Shown here: positions 8,674-17,466 of the stretch, one piece after another
How positions within the stretch are numbered: position 1 is the first letter of the stretch
Layout of the letters: each line of letters begins with the position of its first letter
Assembly (NCBI RefSeq): GCF_001456025.1
Contig: NZ_LMTZ01000102.1
Span: forward strand, 27,387 to 84,249
Reading direction: 5' to 3'
DNA: 56,863 nucleotides
Source: Mastigocoleus testarum BC008
GTDB lineage: Bacteria > Cyanobacteriota > Cyanobacteriia > Cyanobacteriales > Nostocaceae
Made by a program: the position numbers and the translations under genes
Notes under the pieces: model-generated
The model's database searches: none
Seen by the model: only the letters and a program-made list of their open reading frames with translations
What the model was told of the DNA's origin: nothing

Positions 8674-9018
8674 TTTTTTATTATTCTATTTCTCGTTTTC
8701 TTTTCCCTCCAACAAAAATTTAATTTGTTAAAATCAAATTGTTAAAACGAAAGTAAATCCCTACTGATATTTGATAAGTAAGATTCTGTAAACAAGATTC
8801 TCCTGGACTCAAAATCTCTAACCTGAGAATCTGTAAACTGAGAATCTGTAAACTGAAAAATTATAATCCCATCAACCCCATCGAGTTTGGAAAAATACCT
8901 TTATCCCTTGTAGTTAACAGTTGAGGACTAACTGTTAATGATTTGCTGCGGATAAAAGTAACCAATTAAAGCTCACCAATCAAAATTAAAAGTCAAATTA
9001 CTAAATTTACGGATAAAC
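8674..9018. other. Intergenic region before the lipoprotein gene
   Basis: This spacer has no ORF. It contains an imperfect tandem repeat of about 17 nt (around 8815-8856, unit CTGAGAATCTGTAAA) and a hairpin at 8914-8938 with arms TTAACAGTT/AACTGTTAA and a 7-nt loop. The hairpin lies about 80 nt upstream of the lipoprotein ATG, and could be an operator or part of the 5' leader. Confidence 0.5.
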
Positions 9019-9306
9019 ATGAAATCTACAATGAAACCTACTAAGAACTTAGTGAAGAAATTTGCCCAATTTAGTTTAATTTTATCTTTAATGGTGGTAG
9101 CTGCAGCCTGTGGAGGAGGTGACAGTTACGACCAAACAGACAGTAACAGAGACAGTAACAGACAAGTAAACAGACAATCAGTAAGTGTAAGGAACGGTAA
9201 AGTTGACATTGATTGTTCTGGTTCTTCGGAAGGTACAACATCAACTACCACTGTTAACGGTCAAGAATACAGATGTGAAAACGGACGAGTAAGAAAAGTA
9301 AGATAA
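9019..9306 (+). CDS. Small putative lipoprotein
   Basis: A 95-residue protein. A basic start is followed by a hydrophobic stretch (FSLILSLMVVAAACGGG) ending in a lipobox-like VAAAC, with Cys at about residue 31. This predicts lipidation and membrane anchoring. The mature part is Asp/Arg/Asn/Ser-rich (DSNRDSNRQVNRQ) and then holds two further Cys in a short C-terminal region (DIDCSGSSEGT, EYRCENGRVRKV). These could form a disulfide. ATG at 9019 is favoured over the nearby second Met because it keeps the full basic N-region. Function is unknown. Confidence 0.75.
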   Translation: MKSTMKPTKNLVKKFAQFSLILSLMVVAAACGGGDSYDQTDSNRDSNRQVNRQSVSVRNGKVDIDCSGSSEGTTSTTTVNGQEYRCENGRVRKVR

Positions 9307-9392
9307 AACCTGGCAAATGGTATAAAATAAGTGCGCCACGTTAAAAAGCACTCTATTAACTGCATTTATTTTGCCAAATAGAACAGTAACTC

Positions 9393-9418
9393 TAGAGACG
9401 TGACACGTCATGTCTCTA
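9393..9418. repeat. Imperfect TAGAGACGTGAC palindrome
   Basis: TAGAGACGTGACA faces CGTCATGTCTCTA with two mismatches between the arms. It is a diverged member of the GTAGAGACG palindrome family. It overlaps the 5' end of a longer open frame and is one reason for rejecting the earliest start of the next gene. Confidence 0.6.
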
Positions 9419-9529
9419 CATCTTAATTTCTATCTGTTATTAACTACTCAGCGAAGAAAAGCTCACACCAATTACCAATTATCAATTACCAAACCCCATA
9501 GGTATGATAATTACTTGAATAAACATTAC

Positions 9530-10249
9530 ATGATCCAACAACCTCCAAAAAATGCTCTTATAAATTCAGTTTTCGGCTTGGGGTTGACCATTAGTTTTTT
9601 AACTATTAGTTTTATTTCGAGAGCAATTCCCGCTTTGGGTGAAACACCTCCAAATCAAGAATTAGATTTAAGTCCAGAAGTTATAAAAAACAGTCCTGTT
9701 TTACAACGTTGGCGAAAAAAAATACCAAATGTACTCGAAGATATTAGAAACGATCCCAGTTTTGTAACTAGATTTAGAGCAGGTTATTCACTCTATCCTG
9801 GAGAACAATTTGGAGGAATCAATTTGGGAGTTGAGGATATATTTCTTGACTCTACCGGTTTAACTTTCAGTGGTGAATATCAAAGAACTTTTAACGGTAA
9901 GCGACAAGCATACGGTGCAGATTTACGATATTATCTTCGTCCTTTAGGAAATTATGTAAATATTGCTCCTGTAGTGGGTTATCGCAATGTGGAAATAAAT
10001 AGCGATCGCACCTCAGGAGTAAATATAGGAGTAAAGTTATTATTGGTTTTATCCCGTAGTGGTGCAGCAGATATTTCTCTCTCCCAAAGTTGGGTAGCTC
10101 CTGGTAGTAGTGAAGAAGTAGGTTTAACTAGTATTTCATTTGCTTATGCTCTTACACGTAAAATTCGCCTATCTACTGATTTACAGCAACAAAACTCTCC
10201 GGTAGATAAAGATCGTCGAATAGGTGTAAGTTTGGAGTTTATACCTTAG
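9530..10249 (+). CDS. Putative exported beta-barrel protein, function unknown
   Basis: About 239 residues from ATG at 9530. The frame stays open back to 9410, but that part runs through repeat sequence. An N-terminal hydrophobic segment (INSVFGLGLTISFLTISFIS) ending near RAIPALGE suggests a signal peptide. The rest alternates polar and hydrophobic residues with aromatic girdle-like positions (FRAGYSLYPGEQFGGINLGV; AYGADLRYYLRPL; IGVSLEF), as in small outer-membrane beta-barrels. It ends in an aromatic-hydrophobic strand. I do not recognise a named family. Confidence 0.65.
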   Translation: MIQQPPKNALINSVFGLGLTISFLTISFISRAIPALGETPPNQELDLSPEVIKNSPVLQRWRKKIPNVLEDIRNDPSFVTRFRAGYSLYPGEQFGGINLGVEDIFLDSTGLTFSGEYQRTFNGKRQAYGADLRYYLRPLGNYVNIAPVVGYRNVEINSDRTSGVNIGVKLLLVLSRSGAADISLSQSWVAPGSSEEVGLTSISFAYALTRKIRLSTDLQQQNSPVDKDRRIGVSLEFIP

Positions 10250-10316
10250 AGAACTTACGAATACATGAGGTTTACTTGAAACAATCCCAATATCTCTAAC
10301 TCCACAACCAAAATAG

Positions 10317-10658
10317 CTAAGCTACTCCATAGCCAGTATAAGGACGTTTATAACTTGGATGCAAACCGATAATAATATCCTCTTTTGGTATACCCATTTC
10401 TAGCAAATCTTGTGCTAAGTCTGCTTCTGTCATGTTTCGTTGAATCCAAACTTTACCATCTTTGATATCTAAATGGATGAAACAGTTATAAACTCTTTTG
10501 AGTCCATCCCAGCCAATATCTAAAAGTTGATAATGGTCATGTTCTGTATCAAATATAAGTTGACACTCAATCTCTGAATCTGAGTTATTTGCTTCTAACT
10601 TGGTATGATTGTTTAATAATTGTCGGATGAATAATCGGTATTGTTCTAATTTTTCCAT
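10317..10658 (-). CDS. xisI: XisI-family protein
   Basis: A 113-residue protein of the XisI family. XisI is named for the factor that, with XisH, is needed for excision of the fdxN element during heterocyst development in Anabaena. Visible family features are LDIGWDGLKRVYNCFIHLDI, IWIQRN-like strands and the C-terminal LHPSYKRPYTGYGVA. Its start overlaps the 3' end of the upstream xisH by 13 nt, so translation is probably coupled. No fdxN element or XisF recombinase is visible here. The copy is therefore one of the many dispersed xisHI pairs in cyanobacteria, whose role is unclear. Confidence 0.93.
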   Translation of the reverse strand: MEKLEQYRLFIRQLLNNHTKLEANNSDSEIECQLIFDTEHDHYQLLDIGWDGLKRVYNCFIHLDIKDGKVWIQRNMTEADLAQDLLEMGIPKEDIIIGLHPSYKRPYTGYGVA

Positions 10659-11062
10659 TTGATGACTACCTCCTCAACAGGATCGTAGATTATCAATTTT
10701 ACTTGATAAAGATTGACTGCTTCTTGAGTAAATTTTTCCTGAAAGAATGATTCAAATGTATCAATAGGAACTGCTAGATAAAGTATTCTATCTGATTCAA
10801 CCATTTTCAGTGCTAGACGATAGTTCAAAAACTGACCTAATGCAGCATGAAAGTCTGTAATTGCTGAAGTATTAAGGAAACTTTTTATTTCAACTGCTAT
10901 CTTTTGTCCTGCTTTTTGAGCAGCTAAAACTTTTTCTGCTGCTAAATCTATTTCAAACTTGACACCTTCAATCTTAATTTTTAATGGATCTGCTGTAATT
11001 ACCCAATTCTCTTTCAAGAGTCCTTGTTTTACAGCATTATGGAATAAGTCTTTAGCAGCCAT
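10646..11062 (-). CDS. xisH: XisH-family protein (PD-(D/E)XK nuclease-like)
   Basis: A 138-residue protein with the XisH pattern: MAAKDLFHNAVK start, D39 in FEIDLAAEK, and E58-x-K60 in KIAVEIKSF. This resembles a PD-(D/E)XK nuclease core. A later strand (RILYLAVPIDTFESFF) and the C-terminal VKLIIYDPVEEVVIKW are also typical. It overlaps xisI by 13 nt and forms an intact bicistron with it. The ATG is only 4 nt from the possible TTG of the divergent small ORF, so its promoter must lie within that ORF. Confidence 0.93.
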   Translation of the reverse strand: MAAKDLFHNAVKQGLLKENWVITADPLKIKIEGVKFEIDLAAEKVLAAQKAGQKIAVEIKSFLNTSAITDFHAALGQFLNYRLALKMVESDRILYLAVPIDTFESFFQEKFTQEAVNLYQVKLIIYDPVEEVVIKWKN

Positions 11063-11066
11063 TAAT

Positions 11067-11255
11067 TTGTGTACAATTTCTTGGACTATTATCCATCAAT
11101 ATTTTATCGCCCCAAAAACCCCAGAAGAAATTCTCAGTTGTTATGAGCGTGGTTGGAAATATAAAAGTTTGTTCAATAATCTTGAGGTTGATGAACTTGA
11201 GTTTATTAAGAAAATCGCCGAGATTTATGATTCCTGGTTAAAAGTTGAGTTATAA
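11067..11255 (+). CDS. Small ORF or truncated gene, function unknown
   Basis: About 62 residues from a TTG at 11067, with no in-frame ATG and no Shine-Dalgarno in the 4 nt separating it from divergent xisH. The translation (APKTPEEILSCYERGWKYKS, then helical ELEFIKKIAEIYDSWLK) looks like real protein with good helix periodicity. It may be the C-terminal remnant of a small cytosolic protein whose 5' end was lost when the xisHI pair arrived, or a gene with an unusual start. I do not recognise it. Confidence 0.4.
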   Translation: MCTISWTIIHQYFIAPKTPEEILSCYERGWKYKSLFNNLEVDELEFIKKIAEIYDSWLKVEL

Positions 11256-11301
11256 ACTTCAAATTAGACCAGCACAATAAAATTCTGAATAGCGCGTAGC
11301 A

Positions 11302-11649
11302 CTAAGCAACCGCATACCCGGTATGTTGACGAATTTCGGGAGGATGAAAAGCAAGGACAATACGGTCTTTCGGTACTCCAGCAGCAACGAGTTCGTCTGT
11401 GATACCATCTTCGATTCCGTCGTAGTGAATCCAGATTTTACCGTCGCGAATTTCAACATGGATAATCGTACCGTATACACGGCGATGATTTTCCCAGCCT
11501 TCATGGAGTAGCATAAAATGATTGCAGTCACGACTAATCACTATATGGTTTGTCACATCACCATAGCGATAAGGAAGGTCAGCGTAGTATTGAAAAATCT
11601 TTTCTAGTATTTCATACCATCGATTTAAAGGTTGATTTGCGGTTTCCAT
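11302..11649 (-). CDS. xisI: XisI-family protein, second copy
   Basis: A 115-residue protein, clearly paralogous to the first XisI (LLHEGWENHRRVYGTIIHVE; KIWIHYDG; FHPPEIRQHTGYAVA). Its start overlaps the end of the broken second xisH (frame ending at 11625), the same arrangement as in the intact pair. The coding sequence is full length and uninterrupted even though its partner xisH is disrupted. It may persist without a cognate partner or use the XisH encoded 1 kb away. Confidence 0.92.
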   Translation of the reverse strand: METANQPLNRWYEILEKIFQYYADLPYRYGDVTNHIVISRDCNHFMLLHEGWENHRRVYGTIIHVEIRDGKIWIHYDGIEDGITDELVAAGVPKDRIVLAFHPPEIRQHTGYAVA

Positions 11650-12205
11650 TGGATAATCTCCTCAATTTTTGCATCAAAAACAAGTAGGTGAAAACCAGGT
11701 TCTTCCAATAGGAGCAGTCCAGCTTCCTCTTCAAAAAATGTTTCAAAAATGTTGCGTTCGACTGCTAGATACATTTTACGATTAGGATCTCGTTTCTTGA
11801 GTACCCTAAGCTGTCGTGCATTAAAAATGCACAACAGCAAGTCAAAAGTAAAAATTCAAAAGTCATTAGCGTAGCGTGTCCGTAGGACATAATTGAAGAA
11901 AGTTTGAGGCTTCGCTATCGAATTGAATAATATACAAATTAGATGCGTAACAACTTACTATATAGAAAAAACTGTCCCCATGCTTTTTCAAGATCGCTCA
12001 TAAGAGAAGGACTGATAAAAGTTTTCACTTCAACAGCTATTTTTATGGAATCTCGTTGTGCAGCAATCAGTTTTTCTGCACCTAAATCGACTAGAGCATT
12101 GCGGGTACCGATTTTGAGGATTAGTGGATCGTCAGTAATTGTCCAACTATCTTTTATCAGTGAAGCTATGACAGTATCATGATAAAGGTCTTTAGCAGGC
12201 ATCAA
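11625..12205 (-). pseudogene. xisH: xisH interrupted by a small repeat insertion
   Basis: The N-terminal half (12205 down to about 11943) encodes an XisH start and nuclease-like core: MPAKDLYHDTV, D40 and E59-x-K61 in KIAVEVKTF. It then runs into a stop after LYSKLLRI. The C-terminal half (about 11823 down to 11625) resumes with RVLKKRDPNRKMYLAVERNI and finishes as a normal XisH. Roughly 110-130 bp of non-coding sequence lies between the halves, including a dispersed repeat at 11858-11896. The gene is therefore split by insertion rather than by a point mutation. I could not fix the exact junctions or a target-site duplication. Confidence 0.85.
11858..11896. repeat. Dispersed repeat (TAGCGTGTCCGTAGGACAT type), copy inside xisH
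   Basis: About 38 nt with core TAGCGTGTCCGTAGGACAT, matching 53889-53928 with two substitutions. The core contains the inverted pair GTCC/GGAC. This copy lies inside the segment that splits the second xisH, and the other lies just after the acyl-CoA synthetase gene. Confidence 0.75.
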
Positions 12206-12388
12206 AGAACATTGTTTTTCGGGTCAATTTTAAATTTATTCTAATATAAACAAGTAGGTGAGATTGCTTCCTGGTTCCTCGTCGCTTAGACGCACTTAAC
12301 AGCGAACGGACAAAACTCATTACTGTGCGCTTACGCGCCCCGCTGCGCTAACATTACTTATTACTCATTACTTATTACTCATTACTCA
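12206..12388. repeat. Repeat-rich spacer after the CHAT gene
   Basis: A 183-bp spacer with GC-rich fragments (TGCGCTTACGCGCCCCGCTGCGC around 12325-12348, given here only as a landmark) followed by TTACTCA/TTACTTA heptamers to 12390. I see no gene in it. Confidence 0.5.
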
Positions 12389-15300
12389 CTACTCGTAAAG
12401 GTGTAATTTTTCCAAATTTCCCCGATACTTCACCGTATCAGGATGATCTGACCCCAAGACCCGTTGTGCGATCGCCAATGCTTGGGTTAAAAGGTTTTCT
12501 GCTTCACTGTGCTTTCCTTGATAGCTATAGATTAAACCTAAAGCGTTCAAACTGTCTGCATAGCGGGGATGATTTATTCCCAGTTGCTGTTTTTTGATGT
12601 CCAATGCTTGGGTTAAAAGAAGTTCTGCTTCATTGTACTTTTCTTGGTCTGTGTAAAATTCACCTAAATTGTTCAAACCAAATGCTGTTCTGGGATGATT
12701 TTCTCCAAGTTGGTGTTTGTAGATTTTCAATGCTTGGATATAAAGGGGTTCTGCTTCTACGTACTTTCCTTGGGAGTGGTAGAGAATAGCTAAATTGTTC
12801 AAAGTGTCTGCGATTTCGAAATGATTTTCTCCCAGTTGCTGTTTTTTGATTTCCAATGCTTGGGTTAAAAGAAGTTCTGCTTCTTCGTACTTTCCTTGCT
12901 CTGTGTAAAGTTCACCTAAATTGCTCAAAGTCCTTGCGGTACAGGGATGATTTACTCCGAGTTGGTGTTTGTAGATTTCCAATGCTTGGATATAAAGGGG
13001 TTCTGCTTCTACGTACTTTCCTTGGTCGGAGTAGAAATTAGCTAAATTGTTCAAACCTAATGCTGTTCTGGGATGATTTACTCCGAGTTGGTGTTTATAG
13101 ATTTCCAATGCTTGGATATAAAGGGGTTCTGCTTCTACGTACTTTCCTTGCTTGTCGTAGAGTGAAGCTAAACATTCCAAACTGTCTGCGGTATCGGGAT
13201 GATTTACTCCGAGTTGCATTTTTCTGATTTCCAATGCTTGGATATAAAGGGGTTCTGCTTCTACGTACTTTCCTTGGTCCCAGTAGAGTAAAGCTAGATT
13301 GTTCAAACTCTTTGCATAATCGAGATGATTTTCTCCGAGTTGCTGTTTTGTGATCTCCAATTCTTGAATACAAAGGGTTTTTGCTTCAAGGTACTTTCCT
13401 TGATTCCAGTAGAGACCAGCTAGATTGTTCAAACTCTTTGCATAATCGAGATGATTTTCTCCCAAACGGGATTTTACTTCTGATACACATTGCTCATACC
13501 AAGGTTGTGCTAATGCATATAAACCTTGTCCTCGGTAAAATCTCCCTAAACCAAGAAAAACAGAACATAAATTTTCATCCCTGACTGCATCAAGATGATT
13601 TTCTGCGACTTCTGTTAAATGGGGTATAGCGTTTTTGACAGAATTGATAATCTCTGAGGTTGTTGTGTGAGGAATTGTTTTACCAATTTCGATGAATTTA
13701 GCAGAGAAACTTTGTATGTAGTCACCTTTATGTTCTGACTGATTAAGTTTGGCTTGCAGAAACTCTCTAATCAAAGGATGAGTTTTGTAATAATACTCAT
13801 CTTTCTGTTCTAAACACTGTACCAAATGGCGATGGTAAAGTTCCTCAATCCCATTTTCAACACTAGATTCATCCCAATTGAGAGATTTAGTTATGGACTC
13901 TACCCATTCCCAAAGGAAAATTTCTGGGACAAATAAACCTATCAATGCAGCAAGCTGCTGTGTTTGTGAATCCAGTTCTACCCAACTTAATTCAAATGCT
14001 TCTAAAACTCCACGTTGTGCTGTACTTAAGCTTTTTTGTTGGGGATTTTTTATTGCTTGATTATGCAGTCGTTGTTGTTTCAACTGCTCGAGCATCTTTG
14101 CTAATTTAAAGTGGGGAGGTTTTTGCTTGATATACCTTCCTACTAATTCTATTCCTAAGGGTAGATATCCCAACCATTCACATATTTTTTTCGCAGTTTC
14201 TAATTCTTTATTTACCTTGGTTTTTCCGACTGTTTTTGTGAATAATTCTAAAGCTTCATCTGGTGACAACACATTTAAGGCTATTTCCTCAACATTGGTG
14301 TCGATGTCTCGTAACCTAGTTGTAATCACAACTCGGAAGCGTTTATTTGTCGGTAGTAACTGAGAAAAATCCTCTAATTGAGTCACATCATCTAGTATTA
14401 CTAATACCAAACCTGATGGTGGTTTCCAATTTGTCCAGCACCAAGTTACTTGTTCCTTCAAAGTCAGCAGATCTCCTTGGGGGTCTTTTTGGGGAACTTC
14501 TAAGCCCATCTGCAATTGGATAAATTGAATTATTTGTTTAGCTAAATTCTTATCTCTGACATTTAACCAGCAAATACCCCCAGGATAATCGTTTTCGTAT
14601 GTTTTTGCGTATTGTACTGCTAACTCGGTTTTACCTACACCACCCATTCCCGACACAGCAGAGATGACTAGTTTGTTGTTTTGTGCATCAAATTTCTGGT
14701 GAATCTTAGCTAGTTCATCTTGTCGTCCCACAAAGTTCTTGCTACCAAGTTTGGGTATGTATTTGATGGGTTTAAAAGTTTTTTCTGAAGAAGGGTTGGG
14801 TCTACCAGTTCCTGTATTGTCATTTTGACTTGATTTAGTGTTTGAATCTGGGTCGAGTAAACTTTTAGAAATATCTTTTATCTTGATTTGTGGTATTTGG
14901 GATTCGGGAATATTTGTTAGATCTATCGCATTACAACCAAACTCAAAACTATCTTGATAATTTCTTCCAGAACTTAAAGCATCATAAAAACCAGTAGCAA
15001 ACTTAATTGCAGCTTTATCCCCAATTGCGTAACTCATCCCGATAACACAATTAATATGTTGGTGAATAGCTTCTGCTTGAACTTCGCTATAACAAGCATT
15101 AAGCACTACACATTCAACATCCTTGTGAAATAACTTAAACAACCCCGCTAAAGACTCACTACTTACAAGTTGCTTTTGTCCGTATTCATTTTCTAGCACC
15201 AAACCATCATCCCCTACGCCATGACCGCAAAAGTGAACAATGTTTGGTGTGTGGTATAGTATTTCCCTACGCAAATCATCGACCCGCAACGCCCACTGAC

Positions 15301-15427
15301 TAGTAATTTCAATTCCTTCGCGATTTTTAGCTTGTCTGTGAGCGCTTTGGATTTCTCGCACCTCTTCATCCAAGCGTAGTTTGTTTGTGTCTGTGGGATT
15401 AGCTGCAAGAATCAAGATTTTTTTCAT
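12389..15427 (-). CDS. CHAT-NB-ARC-TPR protein (STAND NTPase with caspase-like domain)
   Basis: A 1012-residue cytosolic protein. Residues 1-170 form a CHAT (caspase-like) protease domain with the His/Cys pair H69 (HFCGHG) and C112 (LNACYS). A linker (about 185-225) leads to an NB-ARC NTPase: Walker A GMGGVGKT (260-267), Walker B VLVILDD (341-347), sensor RVVITTR and a GLPL-like LPLGIELVG. A winged-helix-like segment follows (about 470-560). Residues about 630-1005 hold about nine 42-residue kinesin-light-chain-type TPRs (consensus GKYVEAEPLYIQALEI). CHAT, NB-ARC and TPR are effector, switch and sensor modules of prokaryotic conflict and cell-death systems. The inferred role is regulated proteolysis on sensing a trigger. 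The gene stands alone, so the target is unknown. Confidence 0.92.
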   Translation of the reverse strand: MKKILILAANPTDTNKLRLDEEVREIQSAHRQAKNREGIEITSQWALRVDDLRREILYHTPNIVHFCGHGVGDDGLVLENEYGQKQLVSSESLAGLFKLFHKDVECVVLNACYSEVQAEAIHQHINCVIGMSYAIGDKAAIKFATGFYDALSSGRNYQDSFEFGCNAIDLTNIPESQIPQIKIKDISKSLLDPDSNTKSSQNDNTGTGRPNPSSEKTFKPIKYIPKLGSKNFVGRQDELAKIHQKFDAQNNKLVISAVSGMGGVGKTELAVQYAKTYENDYPGGICWLNVRDKNLAKQIIQFIQLQMGLEVPQKDPQGDLLTLKEQVTWCWTNWKPPSGLVLVILDDVTQLEDFSQLLPTNKRFRVVITTRLRDIDTNVEEIALNVLSPDEALELFTKTVGKTKVNKELETAKKICEWLGYLPLGIELVGRYIKQKPPHFKLAKMLEQLKQQRLHNQAIKNPQQKSLSTAQRGVLEAFELSWVELDSQTQQLAALIGLFVPEIFLWEWVESITKSLNWDESSVENGIEELYHRHLVQCLEQKDEYYYKTHPLIREFLQAKLNQSEHKGDYIQSFSAKFIEIGKTIPHTTTSEIINSVKNAIPHLTEVAENHLDAVRDENLCSVFLGLGRFYRGQGLYALAQPWYEQCVSEVKSRLGENHLDYAKSLNNLAGLYWNQGKYLEAKTLCIQELEITKQQLGENHLDYAKSLNNLALLYWDQGKYVEAEPLYIQALEIRKMQLGVNHPDTADSLECLASLYDKQGKYVEAEPLYIQALEIYKHQLGVNHPRTALGLNNLANFYSDQGKYVEAEPLYIQALEIYKHQLGVNHPCTARTLSNLGELYTEQGKYEEAELLLTQALEIKKQQLGENHFEIADTLNNLAILYHSQGKYVEAEPLYIQALKIYKHQLGENHPRTAFGLNNLGEFYTDQEKYNEAELLLTQALDIKKQQLGINHPRYADSLNALGLIYSYQGKHSEAENLLTQALAIAQRVLGSDHPDTVKYRGNLEKLHLYE

Positions 15428-15543
15428 TGCGCTTTTTATTGACAGGATTTTTATTTACAGAATTATTTACGGGTCATTTATTTAACCAACCTCATTAAAT
15501 AAACAGTTCGTAACTGTACAATTCCGGAGACACTCACATTTTA

Positions 15544-17466
15544 TTAAGCTTCTCGTCCAGAAGCCCAAATATCACGCCATTTAACCATTCCTTCCTTGGC
15601 TAAAACCCAATGACGAGAAACAAGATTTTCTCTCAAAGGGGACTTATCTTCACGCAACATCACATACTTGTAAGTAATTAGTTTACCAGCACTTTCATTG
15701 AAGGGAATTTCGGCAAACCAAGTATTTTGATTAATGTATTCTAAAGGATAAGCCTTAACAATATCCCAATTACCTAATTCCGGACAATTTCCGGTTACTA
15801 CTATTCTTTCCCCAGGTTGAGTATATACTCCATTCAACTGAGCACGAACTAAAGTTTGTCCTTTAACTCTTTCGCCAATATAGCTAATTACAATTGCTTC
15901 TTGACTATCGAGTTCTAAATCCTCAATAGTTCCATCAGTAACTTGAAACTTGCGTCGAGTCAAAATACAGGTATGTTCTCCATCGGGAAGGTCGCAGGTA
16001 ATAGCATCAAAAGTTATGACTTCTCCTCTGTTCATAGCTACAAAACACATGCAATTACCGTAACTGCGAATATAGCAATAAACATCCGGCGTAACATATT
16101 TTTGCCATTGACTACCCAAGGATACCGCAGGGTTAAGACGACGCAAACCAGAAAGCAAACGAATACAACGGTAAAGTTCCGTATCTCTATCCCATTTTTC
16201 CATCATGGGGCGGTTGTAAGGGTCGTCTCCTCCATCTGTATCATCGTGGAGATATTGCTCCGTACCGTAGTAAATACAAGGAATTCCCCGAGAAGTCATA
16301 ATTAAAGCGATCGCTAACCGTAGTATATCAGGATCGGGATTTAAGGATTGAAACCGGGGCATATCATGATTGTCAATAAAAGTGACAAGCTCCGTCGCCC
16401 CATTGTAGCGATAGTCTTCCTTAAAAATATCTTGAATTAAATGAAATCCTTCTTCTGCACCTTCAGCAAGAGCAGAACGAATTGCACTACACAAGCCAAA
16501 ATCAAGGATGGACATTCCGGAATGATTAGCAAATTCTACAGAACGCTCATCTAAAGGATGGGAAAAAATCCATTCGCCGAAGATAAAAACATCTGGCTTG
16601 CGATGGCGGATATCTGCGTTAAATTCCTGCCAAAACCAAATTGGCATATGTTTTACTGTATCTACGCGCAATGCATCAACACCCCGGTCTAACCATTGCT
16701 CGATCGCTGACTTGATATATTGGCGATATAAAATATTATTTTCGTTGAATGTAGCTAATCCCGATAGTTCACAGTTTTGAACTTGCCATTCATTTTCCCA
16801 ATCATTCACTTCCCCATAATGATGGTACCAATTGTCTTTATCATCATTGAAGTCAGCAATTTTTACCCCGTCATCATAAAGTTCACCTTTCACCCCATCA
16901 ATATCCGGGTTGCTGTGGTTGCAGACAATATCTAAAACTAACTTCATATTCCGCTTGTGCAACTCTGCAATTAAACAGTCAAAAGTCGTGTCGCGGGTTT
17001 CCTGAGTCTTGTTTAGGGAAGGTTCTTCATCTTTACCAATAAAACGGGGATTTATCCGTTTAAAGTCTCGCGTCCAATAACCGTGAATAGCTGCACTTTC
17101 AATAAATAAACCTTCTACCTGCTCAAACAAGGGAGTTAACCAAATAGCTGTTACTCCCATATTTTTTAAATAATCAAGCTTATCTATTAAACCTTGAAGG
17201 TCTCCACCCCAATATTTTCCCCAATCTTCCATCGCGGGATCGTAAAGCTCTGCATTTGGACCCTCACTATTATCTGGATCGCCATCACAAAACCTATCTA
17301 CAACAATAAAATAAATAGTTTCTTGACGAAATTCCATATCCCTGGTGTAAAGAAACTCTAAATCAACTTCTTCTGAGGGATTTTCTACAGACGGATTAAG
17401 CTTTTCCTTATCAGTGTTACTTACCGCGTATTGAGCCGAAGAAGTTTGGGAAGGTTGAGAAACCAT
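15544..17466 (-). CDS. GH13 alpha-amylase-family enzyme with C-terminal CBM20
   Basis: A 640-residue protein. The (beta/alpha)8 GH13 domain spans about residues 48-440 with the full catalytic triad: nucleophile D269 (DALRVDTVKH), acid/base E298 (FIFGEW) and D368 (FIDNHD). An all-beta domain C follows, then a starch-binding CBM20 at about 535-640 (VVTGNCPELGNWDIVKAYPL). This layout resembles maltogenic amylases and cyclodextrin glucanotransferase-like enzymes acting on glycogen or starch. Sequence alone does not decide between hydrolysis and transglycosylation. There is no signal peptide; the first 35 residues are polar and low-complexity. It therefore probably acts on internal glycogen. Confidence 0.93.
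   Translation of the reverse strand: MVSQPSQTSSAQYAVSNTDKEKLNPSVENPSEEVDLEFLYTRDMEFRQETIYFIVVDRFCDGDPDNSEGPNAELYDPAMEDWGKYWGGDLQGLIDKLDYLKNMGVTAIWLTPLFEQVEGLFIESAAIHGYWTRDFKRINPRFIGKDEEPSLNKTQETRDTTFDCLIAELHKRNMKLVLDIVCNHSNPDIDGVKGELYDDGVKIADFNDDKDNWYHHYGEVNDWENEWQVQNCELSGLATFNENNILYRQYIKSAIEQWLDRGVDALRVDTVKHMPIWFWQEFNADIRHRKPDVFIFGEWIFSHPLDERSVEFANHSGMSILDFGLCSAIRSALAEGAEEGFHLIQDIFKEDYRYNGATELVTFIDNHDMPRFQSLNPDPDILRLAIALIMTSRGIPCIYYGTEQYLHDDTDGGDDPYNRPMMEKWDRDTELYRCIRLLSGLRRLNPAVSLGSQWQKYVTPDVYCYIRSYGNCMCFVAMNRGEVITFDAITCDLPDGEHTCILTRRKFQVTDGTIEDLELDSQEAIVISYIGERVKGQTLVRAQLNGVYTQPGERIVVTGNCPELGNWDIVKAYPLEYINQNTWFAEIPFNESAGKLITYKYVMLREDKSPLRENLVSRHWVLAKEGMVKWRDIWASGREA

Noticed and set aside
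9410..9529. N-terminal extension of the putative outer-membrane protein
   Set aside because: It runs through a palindromic repeat and heptamer repeats. ATG at 9530 gives a proper signal peptide.
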